This document shows positions 16,250 through 25,039 of a stretch of DNA of 38,448 bases, piece after piece. Both the position numbers and the translations under genes were made by a program. Within the stretch, counting starts at the first letter, position 1. The number at the start of each line of letters is the position of its first letter. A model generated the notes under the pieces. The model made no database searches. It was not told the DNA's origin and worked only from the letters and a program-made list of their open reading frames with translations. Source of the DNA: Pseudomonadota bacterium (lineage in GTDB: Bacteria > Pseudomonadota > Gammaproteobacteria > Acidiferrobacterales > Acidiferrobacteraceae); assembly GCA_021777535.1 (NCBI GenBank), contig JAJYDN010000021.1, positions 1-38,448 of the forward strand. The letters are read 5' to 3'.

Positions 16250-16678
16250 ATGGATATCCAGCGCAATGGGGCGCGCGCCTCAGGCCGAGGACCCGCCGAG
16301 TGGTTCACGGGATCTGTGCGCGTCGACAGGTTGTTCGATGCGCAGGGGCCGGCGCGCGCCAGTGGCGCCAGTGTCACCTTCGAGCCCGGTGCGCGCACCG
16401 CCTGGCACAGCCACCCGCTTGGCCAGATCCTGGTCGTGACGGCGGGCTGCGGCCGCGTGCAGCGCTGGGGCGGTCCGGTGGAAACCATCCGGCCTGGTGA
16501 CGTCGTACGCATCGCGCCGGGCGAAAAACACTGGCATGGCGCGGCGCCAGCTACGGCGATGACCCACATGGCGATCCAGGAGCAGCTCGATGGCAAGGCC
16601 GCCGACTGGTTCGAGCATGTGGACGATGCGCAATACGCAGCGTCACCCGCTAATCGGCGAGGGGATCCGCCAAACTGA
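16250..16678 (+). CDS. Small single-domain cupin
   Basis: The 142-residue cupin has the two conserved motifs: [17 protein letters not shown] (metal-binding His pair) and [11 protein letters not shown]. The body [12 protein letters not shown] is typical of the short cupins commonly found downstream of LysR-controlled dehydrogenases. It is likely a cytoplasmic metal-binding enzyme or a detoxification accessory; the substrate is unknown. AGGAGG at 16235-16240 lies 9 nt before the ATG at 16250 ([11 protein letters not shown]), the start I prefer; an ATG at 16244 is possible but too close to that site. Confidence 0.88.
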   Translation: MDIQRNGARASGRGPAEWFTGSVRVDRLFDAQGPARASGASVTFEPGARTAWHSHPLGQILVVTAGCGRVQRWGGPVETIRPGDVVRIAPGEKHWHGAAPATAMTHMAIQEQLDGKAADWFEHVDDAQYAASPANRRGDPPN

Positions 16679-16691
16679 GCCAAGGAGACCC

Positions 16692-16751
16692 ATGGCGATC
16701 ATCATGATCGGACAGGAGGGCGCTTGGTCTGCGATGGCTCCGGCCGATTGA
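16692..16751 (+). CDS. Possible 19-codon leader peptide
   Basis: ATG 16692 has AAGGAG 4 nt upstream, a better ribosome site than that of the next gene. It encodes MAIIMIGQEGAWSAMAPAD then TGA. The downstream MocA-like frame opens within it (TTG 16724), so translation of the peptide could couple to or control mocA. It may also be the relic of a lost gene start. No similarity is recognised. Confidence 0.3.
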   Translation: MAIIMIGQEGAWSAMAPAD

Positions 16752-17389
16752 GCGGGGAGCGCCGCGCCAATGGCCGGTCTCCCATCATAGTGGGCATCCT
16801 GCTCGCAGCGGGCGCCAGTCGCCGCTTTGGGGCGCCCAAGCTGCTCCAGACCCTCGCGGGCGGTATACCTGTGGCGCTCGCCGCCGCACGCGCCCTGCAA
16901 TCTGGCACCGACGAATGTGTCGCGGTCGTCCGTCCCGAAGACGAGCAGCTGGCACGGCTTTTCGTGGAACATCGTGTGCCGGTAGTCTCTTGCCCGAGCG
17001 CCGCGGGGGGCATGGGATACAGCATTGCTTGCGGCATTCGCAGGCACAGGACGGCTCACGGCTGGATCATTGCCCTGGCCGACATGCCTTTTGTCCGCCA
17101 AAAGACCATTGCCGGAGTGGCCGATCTGCTCCGCAACGGCGCGTCCCTCGCGGCGCCTGTCCATGGCGGCCGGATCGGGCAGCCCGTCGGCTTTGGTCAA
17201 CCTTTTGGAGAGGCCCTGTGCGGCCTGCAGGGGGACCACGGAGCCCGGGGGATCCTCGAAAGCCATCGCGAAGCACTGTGTCTCTATCCCTGCGATGACC
17301 CGGGCATCCATTGGGATATCGACACCCCGGCAGACCTGCTGCGCCATGACTCGACCCTCCGCGATCCCGATCCTGGCCAGGGAATTTAG
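16724..17389 (+). CDS. MocA-like molybdenum cofactor cytidylyltransferase
   Basis: The 221-residue protein is a MobA/MocA-type nucleotidyltransferase. The NTP-binding N-terminus is VGILLAAGASRRFGAPKLL; later motifs are GWIIALADMPFV (metal-binding Asp), GQPVGFG and WDIDTPADL. MocA adds CMP to Mo-molybdopterin, giving the MCD form used by xanthine-oxidase-family enzymes, and the adjacent genes encode exactly such an enzyme. The start is uncertain: TTG 16724 has GGAGGG 3 nt upstream, while a GTG at about 16790 would begin right at the conserved motif. It converges with the FAD-subunit gene, 13 bp apart. Confidence 0.85.
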   Translation: MVCDGSGRLSGERRANGRSPIIVGILLAAGASRRFGAPKLLQTLAGGIPVALAAARALQSGTDECVAVVRPEDEQLARLFVEHRVPVVSCPSAAGGMGYSIACGIRRHRTAHGWIIALADMPFVRQKTIAGVADLLRNGASLAAPVHGGRIGQPVGFGQPFGEALCGLQGDHGARGILESHREALCLYPCDDPGIHWDIDTPADLLRHDSTLRDPDPGQGI

Positions 17390-17402
17390 GGCGCCCATTC
17401 TC

Positions 17403-18455
17403 TCAATGAGCGCCACCCTCTTCATCGGCCAATTGCGCGGCCGCCAGCACCGCGCGCCGAATCAGGGCCACCGCGAGCGGCAATTTGTAGGTGTTGTGCG
17501 GCAAGGGAGTCGCGCCCTGCAATCCCGCTTTCGCAGCGGATGCCACTCTCCCGGCATCCAGGATCTCTCCTTCCAGGAGGACCTCTGTCTGCACCGCCCG
17601 CCAGGGAATGGGTGCTACCGCCCCCAGCGCGACACGGGCGTACTGACAGCGCCCCTCCGTATCCATCTGCAGATTCACGGCCGCTGCGGCCAGCGGCCAG
17701 TCGAACGCGGCCCGCTCACTCACCTCGAGATAGGAAGAATGACGGGAACTGGCTTGGGGAGGCAAATGCACGGCGGCCAGGAGCTCCCCGCTTTTGAGGA
17801 TGTTTTCCCGGTGCAAATCGGCTTCGGGTAGCACAAAGAAATCCTCCAGGGGCAGGCGGTGGCTGCGTCCCCCGGACGAAAGAATCTCGAGCTCGGCACG
17901 GAATGCGAGAAGCGGCGTGGCCAGACTGGACGGATGGACAATGGCGCATCCATGGTTCGCCAATACGGCGTGGTAGCGGTGGTCGCCGGAAAAGGCGAAG
18001 CAGTGTCCGCCCCCTTTGCGCAGGCAATGGTGGGCACTGGAGCGCAGATACCAGCACCGTGGCCGCTGCAACAAATTGCCGCCCAGAGTGGCGCGATTGC
18101 GGATCTGGGGACTGGCCGCCGAGCCGGCAGCCTCCGCCAGCGCCGCGTAACGGCGGCGGATGAGGGGTGAGGCGGCGATCTCCCCCAGGGTCGTCAGGGC
18201 GCCGATCCGGAGCGTGCCGTCCTCCAGCGCGGAGATGCCTTTCAGTTCTTCCAGCAGACTGATATCCAGCAGCGTGCGGGGCAGCAGCAAGCCCTCCTTC
18301 ATGAGATCCAGAAGGTCCACGCCGCCCGCCTTCACTACCACGGCTTCTCCTTCCGAAGGCCTGGGCTGCAGCGTCAGCATGGCCGCCGCAGCGGTATGCG
18401 TCGCTTCGGCCACCTCCGCCACCGTGCGTGCGGGCCGCCATGCAAAGGGTTCCAT
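17403..18455 (-). CDS. Molybdenum hydroxylase FAD subunit with [4Fe-4S] insertion (PaoB-like)
   Basis: The 350-residue FAD_binding_5/CO-dehydrogenase-M type subunit has FAD-binding motifs AGGVDLLDLMKEG, IGALTTLGEIA and IRNRATLGGNL. A cysteine-bearing insertion follows: PRCWYLRSSAHHC, then LRKGGGHCFAF, and a fourth Cys in NHGCAIVHP. Four cysteines here are the hallmark of PaoB/4-hydroxybenzoyl-CoA-reductase-type subunits with an extra [4Fe-4S] cluster. It passes electrons from the Mo and 2Fe-2S subunits to FAD. ATG 18455 overlaps the stop of the Mo subunit (TGATG). It is last in the operon, so the order is Fe-S, Mo, FAD. Confidence 0.9.
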   Translation of the reverse strand: MEPFAWRPARTVAEVAEATHTAAAAMLTLQPRPSEGEAVVVKAGGVDLLDLMKEGLLLPRTLLDISLLEELKGISALEDGTLRIGALTTLGEIAASPLIRRRYAALAEAAGSAASPQIRNRATLGGNLLQRPRCWYLRSSAHHCLRKGGGHCFAFSGDHRYHAVLANHGCAIVHPSSLATPLLAFRAELEILSSGGRSHRLPLEDFFVLPEADLHRENILKSGELLAAVHLPPQASSRHSSYLEVSERAAFDWPLAAAAVNLQMDTEGRCQYARVALGAVAPIPWRAVQTEVLLEGEILDAGRVASAAKAGLQGATPLPHNTYKLPLAVALIRRAVLAAAQLADEEGGAH

Positions 18456-20800
18456 CACGGCCTCCGCCGGCTGCTCTGCGCGAGGACGTCCAGTACCTTT
18501 GCGGGCGTCATGGGCAAAGTTTCCATACGCATGCCAATGGCGTTGTACACTGCGTTGGCAACGGCTGCCGCAGTGGCGATGTTGGCCGGCTCGGCGACCC
18601 CGTAGGCGTCCGTTGCGCTGAGACCTTGATAGTTTTCCAGCAAGATTACTTCAAGTTGCGGCGTGTCTGCGGCTCCCAACAATTTGTAATCGACGAAATT
18701 GGGGTTCAGCATCCATCCCGTATGCCTGTCGAGTATGCGCTCTTCGAGCAGCGCGTAGGAGATACCCATCAGTATGCCGCCCTGTATCTGGCTTTCTATC
18801 TGCAGGGGATTGAGCGGACGTCCGCAGTCATGCACCGCCAGCACGCGCACAACCCGGATGACGCCCGTTTCCGTGTCCACTTCCACCTCGGCGAACTGGA
18901 CTCCCCCCAGGTCGTTCAAGGCGATGGCGGCGTCACCGGAACGACTGCGGAACCCGGCGTAATCATCGCTGCGGCTCGCGAAGGCGCTGATGCGATCCGT
19001 CCTCAAAGTGGCGGCCGCATCCGGCCAGGAAATGCGGCGCTCATGATCCTGGGCGAGATATATCCAGCCGTTGTGCGCTGCCAGCGCCTCCGGCTCTACC
19101 TGCCAGCGGTCAGCTAGCGACCGGAAAAGCGCCTGTTTGATCTGCCAGGCGGCGCTGCGGGCCGGCGGGGTGATGGAGGCGGTGGTCCGGCTGCCATAAG
19201 AAGGAGGACCGGAAGGAAATTCCGTGTCTCCAATGCGCAGCTGGATCTGCTGCGGTTCCAGGCCGAGCTCTTCTGCGACTACCTGACGCAAAACCGTGCC
19301 CACCCCGGTACCAATGTCCTGGACGCTGGAGAGGATCTCAACCCGGCCATCCCGCCACAGCTGCAGTTCGCAGGCGGCATTGAGCTGCACATTGGCCGGC
19401 CATAGAGACTGCGCCATTCCCATGCCCCGCTTTACCGGGTATGCGTCGGCCCCGGGAAGATGCCGCCGGCTCCAGCCAAAGCGGGCGGCACCCAGGCGAC
19501 GCTCCTCCCGCCGCACCACGCTCGGATCGATGCGATCCCGCAGGATAAGGGGATCCATGGCCAGGTTTTCTGCCAACTCGTCCACGGCTTGTTCCAGGGC
19601 GAACGCGCCTTGCGTATTACCAGGGCCGCGCATGGGGCAACCGGGGCTTGCATGGGTGAAAACATCATACTGTAAGGACTCTACGTTGGGGCAGGAATAC
19701 ATCGCACTGGCGATGTTCCCGGCCCATGCCCCGAAAGCAATTCCGGCGCTACCGTAGGCATGGAGGGAAATCGCGGTCAGGCTTCCGTCGCGACGGGCAC
19801 CGATACGCAGATTCTGCTTGCTGGAGGGCCGATTGCCCGTGTCCATCTGTTCCTCATCGCGGCGATGAACCAGGCGCACGGGCTTTCCGGTCATCCGTGA
19901 CAGTGTTACCGCGGCGCGCCCATACAGACGAAGCTGGGATTTTGAACCGAATGCTCCGCCAACGGCCTGTGCGCGCACAGAGACCCGTGCGAGGGGTAGC
20001 TGGAACTCATGGGCCAGCTGGGCGCGCACACCCGCCGTAAACTGGGTGGACATCCAGACCTCCAGCCCATCCTCGTGCCACGACGCGACGATGGCATGGG
20101 GTTCCATGCAGGAATGGGTCTGTACCTGCGTGCGGTAGGTCCGGTCCACGATCACCTCCGCGGCCGCAAAGCCCTCCCGGATATTCCCCCGGCTGCCCTG
20201 GGTGTCCGCTCCCCGCACATTGCCGCGGAGGGGAATGCCCGAGGCCCTGCCCGGCAGGCCCGCGGAAGGGATTTCCTCGTGCGCCAGGCTTGCGTATACC
20301 GCGGGCGCATGGGTTCCCATGGCCTCTTCCAGGTCTACCACGAAGGCTTGCGGTACATATTCCACACGGATCAGGCGCAACGCCTCCTCGGCCAAAGCCA
20401 GGGAGTCCGCTGCCACGGCGGCGATGGGCTGGCCCACGTAACGCAGTTCGGCTGCCTCTTTGTCCGCAGGGCGGTCGAGCAAGGCCAGAACGGCACGCAC
20501 CCCCGGTGCGGTTGCGGCCGCTCCCAGATCGAGGTCCAGGACCTCGGCATGGGGCCAGGGAGAGCGCAGCACGGCCGCGTGCAGCATGCCCTCGAGCTCG
20601 ACATCGACGGTGTATCGGGCCTTCCCGGTCACCTTGGCGGCGGCATCCCACCGGGGTACGCTCTTGCCGATCTGTGTCAGCTCGGCATTGGGTCCCCAAG
20701 GGGGCGGCTCATCAGGGGCGATCTCCCGCTCCACCTCGTCCAGACCCAGATGCGCCAGCCCATGCGGGAACTTTGTGTGACGCCCATCGCGATCATTCAT
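18455..20800 (-). CDS. Molybdenum hydroxylase large (Mo-pterin) subunit, PaoC/YagR-like
   Basis: The 781-residue xanthine-oxidase-family large subunit has an N-terminal a/b hammerhead domain (IGKSVPRWDAAAKVTGKARYT) and Mo-cofactor binding segments QAVGGAFGSK, CPMRGPGNTQG, QDIGTGVGTVL and PSYGSRTTAS. The C-terminal part has VHDCGRPLNPLQIESQ and GVAEPANIATAAAVANAV, where the Glu corresponds to the catalytic general base of the family. It should oxidise aldehydes or N-heterocycles with water as oxygen donor. ATG 20800 is preceded by GGAGG and overlaps the 2Fe-2S gene stop by 8 nt. No signal peptide is visible. The substrate cannot be assigned; aldehyde is a guess from PaoC similarity. Confidence 0.92.
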   Translation of the reverse strand: MNDRDGRHTKFPHGLAHLGLDEVEREIAPDEPPPWGPNAELTQIGKSVPRWDAAAKVTGKARYTVDVELEGMLHAAVLRSPWPHAEVLDLDLGAAATAPGVRAVLALLDRPADKEAAELRYVGQPIAAVAADSLALAEEALRLIRVEYVPQAFVVDLEEAMGTHAPAVYASLAHEEIPSAGLPGRASGIPLRGNVRGADTQGSRGNIREGFAAAEVIVDRTYRTQVQTHSCMEPHAIVASWHEDGLEVWMSTQFTAGVRAQLAHEFQLPLARVSVRAQAVGGAFGSKSQLRLYGRAAVTLSRMTGKPVRLVHRRDEEQMDTGNRPSSKQNLRIGARRDGSLTAISLHAYGSAGIAFGAWAGNIASAMYSCPNVESLQYDVFTHASPGCPMRGPGNTQGAFALEQAVDELAENLAMDPLILRDRIDPSVVRREERRLGAARFGWSRRHLPGADAYPVKRGMGMAQSLWPANVQLNAACELQLWRDGRVEILSSVQDIGTGVGTVLRQVVAEELGLEPQQIQLRIGDTEFPSGPPSYGSRTTASITPPARSAAWQIKQALFRSLADRWQVEPEALAAHNGWIYLAQDHERRISWPDAAATLRTDRISAFASRSDDYAGFRSRSGDAAIALNDLGGVQFAEVEVDTETGVIRVVRVLAVHDCGRPLNPLQIESQIQGGILMGISYALLEERILDRHTGWMLNPNFVDYKLLGAADTPQLEVILLENYQGLSATDAYGVAEPANIATAAAVANAVYNAIGMRMETLPMTPAKVLDVLAQSSRRRP

Positions 20801-21338
20801 GCTGGCTACCCTCCGTTTTCCCCAGCGCCAGGATGGCACGGAGAACATGTGGATAGGTTCCACAGCGGCAGAGATGTCCACTGATCGCCGTACGGATGTC
20901 TGTTTCATCCGGATGCGGGTTATCGGCCAGGAGCCGGGCGCAACTCATGACGAGACCTGGAGTACAGAAGCCGCACTGCACGGCGTCGTGGGCGATGAAG
21001 GCCTCCTGGACGGGGTGTAACGATCGATCGCCGGTCAGACCCTCGATGGTGGTGACCGGCCGATCGCCGACTTCGACGGCCAGGATGCTGCAGGAGGCAA
21101 CGACCTCGTTCTCCAGCCAGACCGTGCAGGCCGAGCATGCCCCCCGGTCGCAGGCCACCTTGGTGCCTTTGAGGCCCAAGGGTCCCCGCAATACCTCCGC
21201 AAGTGTCATTCGCGGTTCTACGGGTAAAGGGTGCGCCTGGCCGTTGACGTGCAGGACGATGGAGACCATTTCGTGGCTGTGCGGGGAATCACCATCCGCC
21301 CTCTCCCGGTTCTTCCGATCTTCATCCAGTCCGGCCAT
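20793..21338 (-). CDS. Molybdenum hydroxylase 2Fe-2S subunit, PaoA-like without Tat signal
   Basis: The 181-residue small subunit carries the two [2Fe-2S] clusters of the family: plant-type cluster I in CDRGACSACTVWL with a fourth Cys at ASCSI, and cluster II in QCGFCTPGLVMS plus LCRCGTYP. The N-terminal 25 residues (MAGLDEDRKNRERADGDS) are charged and hydrophilic. Unlike E. coli PaoA, which is exported by Tat, no twin-arginine signal is present, so this enzyme is probably cytoplasmic. It is the first gene of the three-subunit operon. A TATGAT -10-like hexamer at 21396-21391 (minus) lies at the end of the transposase remnant. Confidence 0.92.
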   Translation of the reverse strand: MAGLDEDRKNRERADGDSPHSHEMVSIVLHVNGQAHPLPVEPRMTLAEVLRGPLGLKGTKVACDRGACSACTVWLENEVVASCSILAVEVGDRPVTTIEGLTGDRSLHPVQEAFIAHDAVQCGFCTPGLVMSCARLLADNPHPDETDIRTAISGHLCRCGTYPHVLRAILALGKTEGSQHE

Positions 21339-21391
21339 CTGTCACCCCCGCTACCCGCGGTTTTTACTGGGTCCGCCGAAACGCAGTAGAA

Positions 21392-21925
21392 TCATACGGT
21401 ATTACGGCGGGCGCACGTTCGTCCTGCTTTTTTTGATCCGCCCGGGCCTGCGCGCTGGACGCCCTTCAGGTGGCGAGCAGCCTGGACAGGCGCCCGCTTC
21501 GTGGGCGTCGGGGCGCGCTTCGTCACTGCCTGTTTCAAATCGGTGTTGGCCATCTCGTCCGGATCCGGTTCGGGCCAGCGGCGCGGCAGACAGAACACCC
21601 GAATGCGTTCGCCGTTTTTGGCCGGCCGTTCCTTCCCGGGTGTGCGGTGATGCAGCCGAAGGTTGTCCGGGATCGGGCAGGTCTTGCGGCCGCCATCCTC
21701 GACCAGGCGTTTCAGGAAATCGGTCAGGATGCCTGCATTCGTCGTGCCGCCGAACATCTTCCGGCGCATCTCGCCCTTGCGGGCGACGGGGGAGATCACC
21801 GGAAGGCCCTCGCGGCGGCTCGGCCCCGGCTGCCCGGCGATCCCGTCATCCGGGCGTCTGGCCTGACGCCAGCCGATCACCTGCACATGCCCCGCAGATC
21901 CTGCTTTGTGCGACAGCGATCTCAT
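21392..21925 (-). pseudogene. Decayed IS630-family transposase remnant
   Basis: The reading frame retains the C-terminal half of an IS630/Tc1-type DDE transposase. TTNAGILTDFLKRLVEDGGR is followed by KTCPIPDNLRLHH (normally vfLILDNLRVHH, second catalytic Asp), IRVFCLPRRWPEPDPDEMAN (normally YSPELNPDE, third catalytic Glu), LKQAVTKRAPTP and ARHLKGVQR. Many residues are eroded, and the N-terminal helix-turn-helix and first Asp are not seen, so it cannot be active. No clear terminal inverted repeats or target duplication were found by eye. It lies directly upstream of the Mo-hydroxylase operon and marks an old insertion or boundary of the accessory block. Confidence 0.8.
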
Positions 21926-22027
21926 GTCGGTTACTCCATCTTCCCCCTGTCGGGCAGACTATCAGGTTTCCCGTGCATTTTGGCCGGATCAAGATCTGCC
22001 ATGCAAAGCGGCCTGTGCAGAGGTTCC

Positions 22028-22348
22028 CTAGGAGAGCGCGACCGGCGCCTGCAGCTGTTCGGTCGCGAAGCGCTCGATGTCGGCGATGATTTCCGAGCCG
22101 TCTTCCCGCAGCCAAGCCTGCCGGGATTCGTCGTAGCGGTAGTGGTAACCGCCGCTGCGTGCGGCCACCCAGATCTCCTTCAGCGGGCGCTGTTTGTTGA
22201 TGATGATGCGCGAGCGGTCGGGAAACTCGAGGGTCAGGATCTCGTTTTCGGAGTCGAAATCGATCATGGGCGCACGGCTCTCGATGAGCTGTTCCAGGCG
22301 CACCATCAGGGCGTGTGCGGCATCTTCGTATTCGGTGTCCGACTGCAT
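22028..22348 (-). CDS. cyaY: Frataxin homologue CyaY
   Basis: The 106-residue iron-binding regulator of Fe-S cluster assembly acts with IscS/IscU in the cytoplasm. Family features are the acidic first helix (DTEYEDAAHALMVRLEQLIE), IDFDSENEILTLEF, then SRIIINKQRPLKEIWVAARSGG split by the beta turn, and GGYHYRYDESRQAWLR. Length is normal. The ATG at 22348 (MQSDTEYED) fits the family; the upstream extension to 22501 is not conserved-looking. CyaY divergent from lptM-lysA is a widespread gammaproteobacterial arrangement; here one extra gene is inserted between them. Confidence 0.95.
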   Translation of the reverse strand: MQSDTEYEDAAHALMVRLEQLIESRAPMIDFDSENEILTLEFPDRSRIIINKQRPLKEIWVAARSGGYHYRYDESRQAWLREDGSEIIADIERFATEQLQAPVALS

Positions 22349-22516
22349 GGCGTCCCCGTGTCCCGGTCTTTCCCGCATCATACACGATGCGGGTGTGTCC
22401 GCTCGTGGGACCTGGGGCCGACCGGGAGGCGTCGGTGGCCGACCAAAGGCCTGTCGCCCGCGTATCGGCCGACTTTTCTTGAGTTTGGGGCCGATCTCCA
22501 TCTATTCTGTCGCACC

Positions 22517-23596
22517 ATGACGAACAAGGTTTTGGTGCTGGGCGGCTATGGCGCGTGCGGAAGCCATATAAGCCGACTGTTGGCGCGTGACGAAACCGTC
22601 GATTGCGTGATCGGCGGCCGCGATGCCGTGCGGGGCGAGGCGCTGGCCAACGAAATCGGCGCCGGCTTCGTGTCGGTCGACGTGTCTCGTCCGGGATCCC
22701 TGAACGAGGCCCTTGAGGACGTCTTCGCAGTCGTCAACGCGTGCGGGCCCTTCCACTGGCAGGATTATACGGTGGCGGAGCGCTGTGCCCGGCGCGGTGT
22801 GCATTACGTGGATCTGGCGACGGAGCGGGCGTACGTGCTCGGTATCGGCAGGCTCGCGTCGTATGCAGTGGCGTCCGGGGCTGCCGTGGTTTCCGGGGGC
22901 GGTTCGCTGCTTCCGCTGTCGTCGGTACTGGCGGATGCCGTGCGCACCGCCTTCGACCGTATCGACCGGATGGAGGTCGCCGTATCGTTCGGCGGGGGAT
23001 GCCGGCGTGGCGTGGGCTCTTTGCGCGCGCTTCTCTACGGCCAGCGGGTGCCTGCGCAAGTCCGCGCAGGCGGGCGCTGGCGCCAGATACCCGGGTGGAG
23101 CCAGGCCGAAGCGGTCGAATGGCCGGCGCCGCTAGGCCGTCGCCGGCTTTATGCGGTGGATGCGCCCGAAGTGGCCATTTTCGCGGAACGTTATGGGGCC
23201 CCGGTCGAGTACCGGGCCGGACTCGAATCGCCGGCCATGAACCGCGCGCTGGCCTGGCTTGGGTCGATGAGTCGCATGGGCATCATCGGGGATCTGCCGG
23301 CACGGGCACCGCTCGTGCATGCGCTCTACCGGTGGCTTGGCGGGGCCGCCCGGGCCGATTTCGGTTTGCGTGTGACGATCGCGGGAGCGGAGGGCGGCCG
23401 GGAACTGGTGCGCTCGGCGGGACTTGTGGCGCGCGACGAGGATATGGCGGCACACTGTGCGCCCGTGGTAGCACTATTGCGGCAATGGATTGCGGGGCGG
23501 GCGGTACCCGGCGCCGGTCCGTTCGTAGGCCTGCTGTCACTCGATGACATGACGCAAGAGCTTCAGCAGAGCAAGGCGGTCTTGCTATTATCATGA
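22517..23596 (+). CDS. Saccharopine-dehydrogenase-like NAD(P)-binding protein
   Basis: The 359-residue protein has an N-terminal Rossmann domain (VLVLGGYGACGSHISRLLA, GGRDAVRG, AVVNACGPFHWQDYTVAERC, VHYVDLATE). This is the Sacchrp_dh_NADP/COG3268 pattern, in which a bound Cys/His pocket follows. The C-terminal half is variable. True saccharopine dehydrogenase activity is unlikely; members of this group include trans-acting enoyl reductases and uncharacterised oxidoreductases. It starts 168 nt from divergent cyaY. Its TGA overlaps the lptM ATG (ATGA), so it heads the lptM-lysA-dapF-DUF484-xerC chain. Its role in lysine/DAP metabolism is unproven. Confidence 0.85.
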   Translation: MTNKVLVLGGYGACGSHISRLLARDETVDCVIGGRDAVRGEALANEIGAGFVSVDVSRPGSLNEALEDVFAVVNACGPFHWQDYTVAERCARRGVHYVDLATERAYVLGIGRLASYAVASGAAVVSGGGSLLPLSSVLADAVRTAFDRIDRMEVAVSFGGGCRRGVGSLRALLYGQRVPAQVRAGGRWRQIPGWSQAEAVEWPAPLGRRRLYAVDAPEVAIFAERYGAPVEYRAGLESPAMNRALAWLGSMSRMGIIGDLPARAPLVHALYRWLGGAARADFGLRVTIAGAEGGRELVRSAGLVARDEDMAAHCAPVVALLRQWIAGRAVPGAGPFVGLLSLDDMTQELQQSKAVLLLS

Positions 23597-23760
23597 TGCT
23601 GCGCCGTTTCGGGGGAATCCTGCTTTTGTGTGTACTGGCCGGGTGCGGCAGGGTGGGGCCTTTGTATCTGCCGCCACCGAAGGCGCCGCCAGCGGCAAAG
23701 GCGCACCGGCCGCATCATGCCGTAGGGTCAGAGCGGATCGTGCCGCAGTCCGCTTCTTAA
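23593..23760 (+). CDS. lptM: LptM (YifL-like) small lipoprotein
   Basis: The 55-residue lipoprotein is MMLRRFGGILLLCVLAGCG, then RVGPLYLPPPKAPPAA and a His/Pro-rich end. The lipobox LAGC is followed by the GCGRVGPLYLPP motif diagnostic of LptM/LppL, which assists LptD maturation at the outer membrane by mimicking LPS. The start overlaps the upstream stop (ATGA) and lysA begins 8 nt downstream. The lptM-lysA-dapF order is strongly conserved in proteobacteria. Confidence 0.92.
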   Translation: MMLRRFGGILLLCVLAGCGRVGPLYLPPPKAPPAAKAHRPHHAVGSERIVPQSAS

Positions 23761-23767
23761 GGATCTC

Positions 23768-25039
23768 ATGGACGCATTTTGTTATCGCGACGGCGAGTTG
23801 TATGCCGAGGATGTTCCGTTGGCGCAGATCGCGGCGTCGGTGGGAACGCCCTGCTATGTCTACGCCAGAAGCCAGCTGATTGCTGCCTATCGGACCTTTG
23901 AGGCGGCGCTCGCCGGCCAAGAGGCGCTCGTGTGTTATGCCGTCAAGGCCAATGCCAACCTGGCAATTCTGGCCACATTCGCAGCGCTGGGCGCGGGTTT
24001 CGATATTGTGTCGGCAGGTGAGCTCGAGCGTGTGGTCGCCGCCGGTGGCGATCCGCGCCGCGTGGTGTTTTCTGGTGTGGGCAAGACCGGGGCTGAGATC
24101 GAGCGGGCGCTTGCGCACGACATTTTGTGCTTCAACGTCGAATCCCCCGCCGAACTCGATCGCCTGGACGCGATTGCCGCGCGAATGGACAAGGTTGCGC
24201 GCGTGTCCTTGCGGGTGAACCCGGATGTCGATGCCGGCACTCATCCCTATATCGCCACCGGTCTCAAGGAAAACAAGTTCGGTATTGCGCTGGCGGCGGC
24301 GCGTGACCTCTACCGGCAGGCGGCGCGCTACCCCCACCTCCAGTTCATGGGTGTCGACTGTCACATCGGCTCGCAGCTCACGGAGTTGCGGCCGTTCGCC
24401 GACGCGCTCGACCGCGTGCTGCCTCTTGTCGCCGAATTACGCGCACAAGGCGTCCCCATTCGCCACGTGGATGTCGGCGGCGGGCTTGGTATCCGCTACC
24501 GGGAGGAACGGCCCCCCACGGTCGAGGCCTATGTGGGGCAGGTGCGCGAGCAGCTCGTGGCGCACGGTCTGGCGGATCTGGCCTTGCTGTTTGAGCCAGG
24601 CCGTGCCCTGGTGGCCGCCGCCGGCGTGTTGCTCACGCGCGTCGAATACGTCAAATCCACGGACACGAAGCATTTCGCCGTTATCGACGCCGGCATGAAC
24701 GATCTCATCCGTCCGGCCCTCTATGGCGCCTACCAGGTCATCCAGACCGTGCGGGCGCGGGCAGATACGCCAGGCCTCGATTACGACGTGGTCGGTCCTG
24801 TCTGCGAAAGCGCGGATGTCTTCGGGCGTTCGCGTCACCTGCGGTTGCAGGCCGGAGATCTGCTCGTCATCCGGGATGCCGGCGCCTACGGGTTTGCGAT
24901 GGCGAGCCAGTACAACGCAAGACCCCGGCCGGCCGAGGTACTCGTCGAAGGAAACCGGTTCGCCGTGGTGCGGACCCGGGAGACGCTGGCCGATCTGTGG
25001 CGTGGCGAATCATTGCCCGGCTGGGAGGCGCCCCTATGA
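23768..25039 (+). CDS. lysA: Diaminopimelate decarboxylase
   Basis: LysA decarboxylates meso-diaminopimelate to L-lysine using PLP, the last lysine step. The 423-residue fold-type III decarboxylase shows the PLP lysine in [10 protein letters not shown] (Lys60), [21 protein letters not shown], the HIGSQLTE loop, [12 protein letters not shown] (phosphate binding), [11 protein letters not shown] and the second-subunit active-site segment [10 protein letters not shown]. Length is normal. The ATG at 23768 follows lptM by 7 nt, and the stop overlaps dapF (ATGA). Confidence 0.97.
   Translation: MDAFCYRDGELYAEDVPLAQIAASVGTPCYVYARSQLIAAYRTFEAALAGQEALVCYAVKANANLAILATFAALGAGFDIVSAGELERVVAAGGDPRRVVFSGVGKTGAEIERALAHDILCFNVESPAELDRLDAIAARMDKVARVSLRVNPDVDAGTHPYIATGLKENKFGIALAAARDLYRQAARYPHLQFMGVDCHIGSQLTELRPFADALDRVLPLVAELRAQGVPIRHVDVGGGLGIRYREERPPTVEAYVGQVREQLVAHGLADLALLFEPGRALVAAAGVLLTRVEYVKSTDTKHFAVIDAGMNDLIRPALYGAYQVIQTVRARADTPGLDYDVVGPVCESADVFGRSRHLRLQAGDLLVIRDAGAYGFAMASQYNARPRPAEVLVEGNRFAVVRTRETLADLWRGESLPGWEAPL

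Noticed and set aside
21470-22516. Extension of the saccharopine-dehydrogenase-like gene by 349 codons
   Set aside because: It passes antisense through cyaY and the transposase remnant; the Rossmann motif starts at 22517.
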